In this document: positions 6,245 through 8,457 of the stretch, piece by piece
How positions within the stretch are numbered: the stretch's first letter is position 1
Layout of the letters: every line of letters begins with the position of its first letter
Origin: an uncultured Bacilli bacterium
GTDB lineage: Bacteria; Bacillota_I; Bacilli_A; RF39; UBA660
Direction: 5' to 3'
DNA: 8,457 nt
NCBI GenBank assembly: GCA_904502155.1
Contig: CAJGDV010000050.1
Span: 1-8,457, forward strand
Program-made: the position numbers and the translations under genes
Notes under the pieces: generated by a model
Told to the model about the DNA's origin: nothing
Databases searched by the model: none
Seen by the model: only the letters and a program-made list of their open reading frames with translations

Positions 6245-6932
6245 ATTCTACTTCATCTACAATAGTTGAACCATAATTATTAAAATATATTGTCAATGTA
6301 GCATCTTTATATTTTTCTTCATTTATTGTAATACTATTTGATAAATCAATCACAATTTTGTTTAAATATCCATTATGCAAAACAGTTGATAAAACATTAT
6401 AATTTTTATTTTCGATATAGTTTTTATCTATACCGAAATATTCTTTGTATATATTTAAAATAGCTGCAATTTTTTCATAATTAATTGTACCAGTATAAGT
6501 AGCATATTTAAAAATTTTATTTTTTAATTTTCTTTTATCTAAGTTAAACCCATTTATTTCTTTTATTAGTTTTAAATATTCTGGTTCATCTATTTCAGTA
6601 TTTATATATTGTGTAGCTTGTTCTTTATAACTTAAATATTTGTTTTTATCATAATATGTAAAATATTTATAACCATAATCAATATCATTCATAATAGCAT
6701 AAAAATGATTAATTGAAGTTTTTTTATCATTATCAATATTACTATTTATATAAGATTTAATATTATCCCCAATTTTTAATTCTACCTTCATACTATAATT
6801 TAACGAGTCATCAAATTTAGTTAATGATTTTTTATAATTTGGAAATGTGAGCATATAAATTAGTATAAATAATACAACTAATAATAAAATTCCTAAAATT
6901 AAAAAAACTTTATTTTTCTTATTGAATTTCAT
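6243..6932 (-). CDS. Membrane-anchored protein of unknown function
   Basis: I do not recognise a named family. The 229-residue protein has a lysine-rich N-terminus and a single strong hydrophobic segment (about residues 9-30), with no lipobox Cys, so it is probably an anchored extracellular protein. The remainder is rich in Tyr, Lys, Asn and Ile. It looks like alternating beta strands and helices, and ends with ATLTIYFNNYGSTIVDEVE. That ending, and the early YSMKVELKIGDN (46-57), recall LolA/LppX-like folds of Gram-positive lipoproteins, but this is only an impression. It is the first gene of a two-gene operon with the lipase-like gene, whose ribosome-binding site overlaps this stop codon. 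A joint role at the surface (for example lipid handling with the hydrolase) is possible but unproven. AAGGAGG at 6940-6946, seven bases from the ATG, supports the start. Confidence 0.7.
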   Translation of the reverse strand: MKFNKKNKVFLILGILLLVVLFILIYMLTFPNYKKSLTKFDDSLNYSMKVELKIGDNIKSYINSNIDNDKKTSINHFYAIMNDIDYGYKYFTYYDKNKYLSYKEQATQYINTEIDEPEYLKLIKEINGFNLDKRKLKNKIFKYATYTGTINYEKIAAILNIYKEYFGIDKNYIENKNYNVLSTVLHNGYLNKIVIDLSNSITINEEKYKDATLTIYFNNYGSTIVDEVE

Positions 6933-6939
6933 AAATTAT

Positions 6940-6955
6940 CCTCCTTCCTATTATA
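6940..6955 (-). promoter_or_regulatory. -10 box and RBS of the anchored-protein/lipase-like operon
   Basis: On the minus strand, TATAAT (6950-6955) lies three bases before AAGGAGG (6940-6946). If this -10 is used, the transcript would start near 6943, inside the ribosome-binding site. No clear -35 is present, and an alternative TATTAT lies just upstream at 6957-6962. Confidence 0.45.
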
Positions 6956-7020
6956 TATAATATCATAAAAATTTTTTTTAAAAAAGTAAATTGCTCATAC
7001 ATAATTTTGAATTGTCTATT

Positions 7021-7044
7021 AAAAAAAAGAACCTATAAGGTTCT
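7021..7044 (-). terminator. Terminator of the ferritin-like gene
   Basis: Hairpin AGAACCT-ATA-AGGTTCT with eight Ts following on the minus strand (7021-7028). It shares a run of 23 bases with the terminator at 4628-4650. The TAG stop (7043-7045) of the gene overlaps the stem. Confidence 0.88.
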
Positions 7045-7471
7045 ATAAAAAAGTTTTTAATACTTCGATAGCATCTTCTTGCATATCTACATATTCTTTT
7101 ACAAGTTTATTAATTTCTTTTGTACTATCTTTGTGATTTAATAATCTTCTACCTTCAATAATACCCATATTAGTACCTTGCATTAAAAGTTCAGCAATAT
7201 GTGAAGTAGAATCATCTTTCATTAATCTCATTTCGACACCATAATATGTCATAACTTTATTCATTGCACTTGTTTCATGAGGTTTTTTATCACTGTATTC
7301 AGGATATAATTTATTAATTTTTTTTGAAATATTTTTATATTTATTATATTGTGTTTTTAATTCTTTTTTTAAATCATTATCCTCTACTTTATCTATCACA
7401 AAAGAAATAGCATCCATCCCCATACAAGCACCTTTGTTAAGTTCATCTAATACATTTACTTTTTTTTCCAT
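7043..7471 (-). CDS. Small helical protein, ferritin-like/DUF2383-type fold suspected
   Basis: The 142-residue soluble protein has no signal peptide or membrane segment. The sequence suggests four or five long amphipathic helices (about 7-29, 31-56, 67-84, 87-112 and 116-140). The best marked stretch is STSHIAELLMQGTNMGI (88-104), preceded by an MxxYGVEM turn. I have seen this pattern in uncharacterised Firmicutes proteins with a ferritin-like four-helix bundle. E81, H91, E94 and E106 could be ligands, but a di-iron E-x-x-H pair is not evident, so metal binding is unproven. The function is not known. It follows the Nudix gene by 51 bases with no convincing terminator between them and may share its transcript, although an AATAAT box lies just before its own GGAGGT site. 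The stop is TAG, inside the terminator stem. Confidence 0.7.
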   Translation of the reverse strand: MEKKVNVLDELNKGACMGMDAISFVIDKVEDNDLKKELKTQYNKYKNISKKINKLYPEYSDKKPHETSAMNKVMTYYGVEMRLMKDDSTSHIAELLMQGTNMGIIEGRRLLNHKDSTKEINKLVKEYVDMQEDAIEVLKTFL

Positions 7472-7476
7472 AATAT

Positions 7477-7494
7477 ACCTCCATAATTATTATT
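7477..7494 (-). promoter_or_regulatory. RBS and -10-like box of the ferritin-like gene
   Basis: GGAGGT (7477-7482) stands five bases before the ATG. AATAAT (7489-7494, minus strand) lies exactly six bases before it, a one-mismatch -10. Without a -35 this may be chance in such AT-rich DNA, or an internal promoter behind the Nudix gene. Confidence 0.4.
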
Positions 7495-7522
7495 TACCAA
7501 AAAAAGAAATGTATACATAATA

Positions 7523-7903
7523 TTATTTTAAAATATATTCTGCTAATGGAATATCAGCAGGTGCTAAATCATAATTTAAAATTTCTTCTTTATTAACCCA
7601 TTTATATTCAGAATGATCATGAAGTTTAAATTCTCCATTTATATATTTACATTCATAAAGTCTTAAATCAACTTGTTTCTTAGGATAATTATGAATATTA
7701 TTTGTTATAAATTTTTTTGCCTCAATTTTAATTTCAAATTCTTCTTTAATTTCACGTTCTAAAGCTTTTTCTTCTGATTCATTAGGTTCTACTTTTCCAC
7801 CTGGAAATTCCCATTTTCCTAAAACATTTTCATCTCCAGTAGCCCTTTTAGCTATTAAGTATTTATTTTCTTTTTCAATAAGAGCAGCTACAACTGTAAT
7901 CAT
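7523..7903 (-). CDS. Nudix hydrolase, MutT/NudG-like nucleoside triphosphate pyrophosphohydrolase
   Basis: From the ATG at 7903 the protein has 126 residues, the usual size for a single-domain MutT-type enzyme. WEFPGGKVEPNESEEKALER and the following EIKEEFEI form the Nudix box (metal-binding Glu in REIKEE). The Gly normally found after EEx is Glu here (EEFEI), a tolerated position. The C-terminal LAPADIPLAEY is the motif I remember from NudG (CTP / oxidised pyrimidine dNTP pyrophosphohydrolase) and close MutT relatives. The likely role is to hydrolyse damaged or non-canonical NTPs to NMP and pyrophosphate in the cytoplasm. Start choice is uncertain. In-frame TTG (7915), GTG (7912), ATG (7909) and ATG (7903) all occur. 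The -10 box at 7920-7925 predicts transcription from about 7913, which excludes the TTG and nearly the GTG. GGTGAT (7908-7913) is well placed only for the ATG at 7903; a leaderless start at 7909 is the alternative. Confidence 0.88.
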   Translation of the reverse strand: MITVVAALIEKENKYLIAKRATGDENVLGKWEFPGGKVEPNESEEKALEREIKEEFEIKIEAKKFITNNIHNYPKKQVDLRLYECKYINGEFKLHDHSEYKWVNKEEILNYDLAPADIPLAEYILK

Positions 7904-7907
7904 AAAC

Positions 7908-7925
7908 ATCACCAAGATAATTATA
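7908..7925 (-). promoter_or_regulatory. Extended -10 promoter and 5'-terminal GGTGAT of the Nudix gene
   Basis: On the minus strand, TGTTATAAT (-10 hexamer 7920-7925) is followed by exactly six bases and then GGTGAT (7908-7913). The predicted first transcribed base is therefore the first G of GGTGAT. The -35 region is poor, as expected for an extended -10. Confidence 0.6.
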
Positions 7926-8036
7926 ACAAAAAATATTTACATTTAACCAGTAAAAAAATGTTAAATTTGCTAATTTGTTACTTTAAATAGTCATATTTAA
8001 TGCCAAAAAAAATTATAATATACATAATCAAAATTA

Positions 8037-8057
8037 TGCTATAATAATAATGGTGAT
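8037..8057 (+). promoter_or_regulatory. Extended -10 promoter and 5'-terminal GGTGAT of the transglutaminase-like gene
   Basis: TGCTATAAT (-10 hexamer 8040-8045), six bases, then GGTGAT (8052-8057), eight bases before the ATG. The layout mirrors the divergent Nudix promoter. The 150-base region between the two genes otherwise holds only a 7-bp inverted repeat, ATTTAAC/GTTAAAT (7941-7947 and 7960-7966). Confidence 0.6.
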
Positions 8058-8065
8058 AATACAAC

Positions 8066-8457
8066 ATGGAAGAATTAAGAAATGAATTAAATAAAATAAA
8101 ATACGGTTGGTATGATAATTCTGGTAAACTACACAAACACATAGATAAAGATTATATGCTTAAATATAGAATGCAAACATCAGAAGAAATGATTAATCAT
8201 GGATATGGTGTATGCTGGGAAACAGTTGAATTAGAAAGAGAGTATTTTGAAAAAAATAATATTCCTTGTAAAAGTTATTTTATCGTTATTGCTAAATTTA
8301 GAAGATATGAATGTCATACATTTTTAGTTTATGAAGAAAATAATAAATATTATTGGTTTGAACATTCTTGGGATAAATTAAAAGGTGTTTATGAATTTGA
8401 TAATTTAGATGAATTATTAGATAAAGTAATTTTAGAATTTCCAGATATTGTAAAATA
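8066..8457 (+). CDS. Transglutaminase-like cysteine-fold protein (3' end at window edge)
   Basis: ATG at 8066 opens a frame of 130 codons that runs to the edge. The last two bases, TA, could begin a stop codon or a further codon. The protein has no signal peptide. The block GYGVCWETVELEREYFEKNN (residues 46-65), followed by CHTFLVYEENNKYYWFEHSW (83-102), is what I recognise from small transglutaminase-like proteins of gut Firmicutes. C50, H84 and an acidic or polar residue near E99/H100 would form the papain-like catalytic triad. The real reaction (peptide hydrolysis, amide transfer or acyl transfer) is not known for this group. The protein is acidic and lysine-rich and probably cytoplasmic. 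It is divergently transcribed from the Nudix gene. The ribosome-binding site is the weak GGTGAT type. Its final length is unknown, but the fold appears nearly complete. Confidence 0.75.
   Translation, partial: MEELRNELNKIKYGWYDNSGKLHKHIDKDYMLKYRMQTSEEMINHGYGVCWETVELEREYFEKNNIPCKSYFIVIAKFRRYECHTFLVYEENNKYYWFEHSWDKLKGVYEFDNLDELLDKVILEFPDIVK

Noticed and set aside
7509..7518. Palindrome ATGTATACAT followed by Ts on the minus strand as a terminator of the Nudix gene
   Set aside because: With a realistic loop only about three A/T-rich pairs remain, too weak for an intrinsic terminator.
7941..7966. Inverted repeat ATTTAAC/GTTAAAT as an operator upstream of the Nudix gene
   Set aside because: Seven A/T-rich base pairs at this composition are expected often by chance, and no repressor is in view.

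Overview
The window is very AT-rich DNA from a walled, low-GC Gram-positive bacterium. It most resembles the uncultured gut Bacilli near the Erysipelotrichales/Mollicutes radiation (RF39-like groups). That placement is an inference from gene families and base composition, not from a marker phylogeny. The genetic code is the standard bacterial one: TGA ends the lipase-like gene at 4658-4660, Trp is encoded by TGG, and the only Trp tRNA here has anticodon CCA.

Layout: (a) 1-485, minus, the 5' end of an LTA-synthase-like membrane protein, cut by the window edge. (b) 603-1523, minus, a membrane-anchored surface protein of the DUF6273-like kind, followed downstream by a strong terminator. (c) 1636-1709, minus, tRNA-Trp with its own promoter and terminator. 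(d) 1798-2226, plus, a CwlJ-type spore-cortex hydrolase. (e) 2250-3173 and 3261-4592, minus, two paralogous N-acetylmuramoyl-L-alanine amidases with 2 and 5 C-terminal LysM repeats and no signal peptide. (f) 6932 down to 4658, minus, a two-gene operon: a small anchored protein, then an exported protein with an Ig-like domain, an acidic linker and a class-3-lipase-like hydrolase. (g) 7903 down to 7043, minus, a Nudix hydrolase and a ferritin-like helical protein, probably co-transcribed. (h) 8066 to the end, plus, a transglutaminase-like protein whose last bases lie at the window edge.

The theme is cell envelope: teichoic acid polymerisation, peptidoglycan hydrolysis and surface proteins. The CwlJ homologue beside two signal-less LysM amidases fits a sporulation or germination set (cortex lysis by CwlJ, mother-cell wall lysis by CwlC-like amidases). 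This is an inference, because no sporulation regulator or GerQ is in view.

The most unusual structural signal concerns transcription units. In nearly every unit a TATAAT-like -10 box lies only about 4-8 bases before a G-rich Shine-Dalgarno block, so the predicted transcript would begin at or next to its ribosome-binding site. At the other end, stop codons overlap or abut the intrinsic terminator hairpins. The mRNAs therefore appear to have almost no untranslated sequence at either end.
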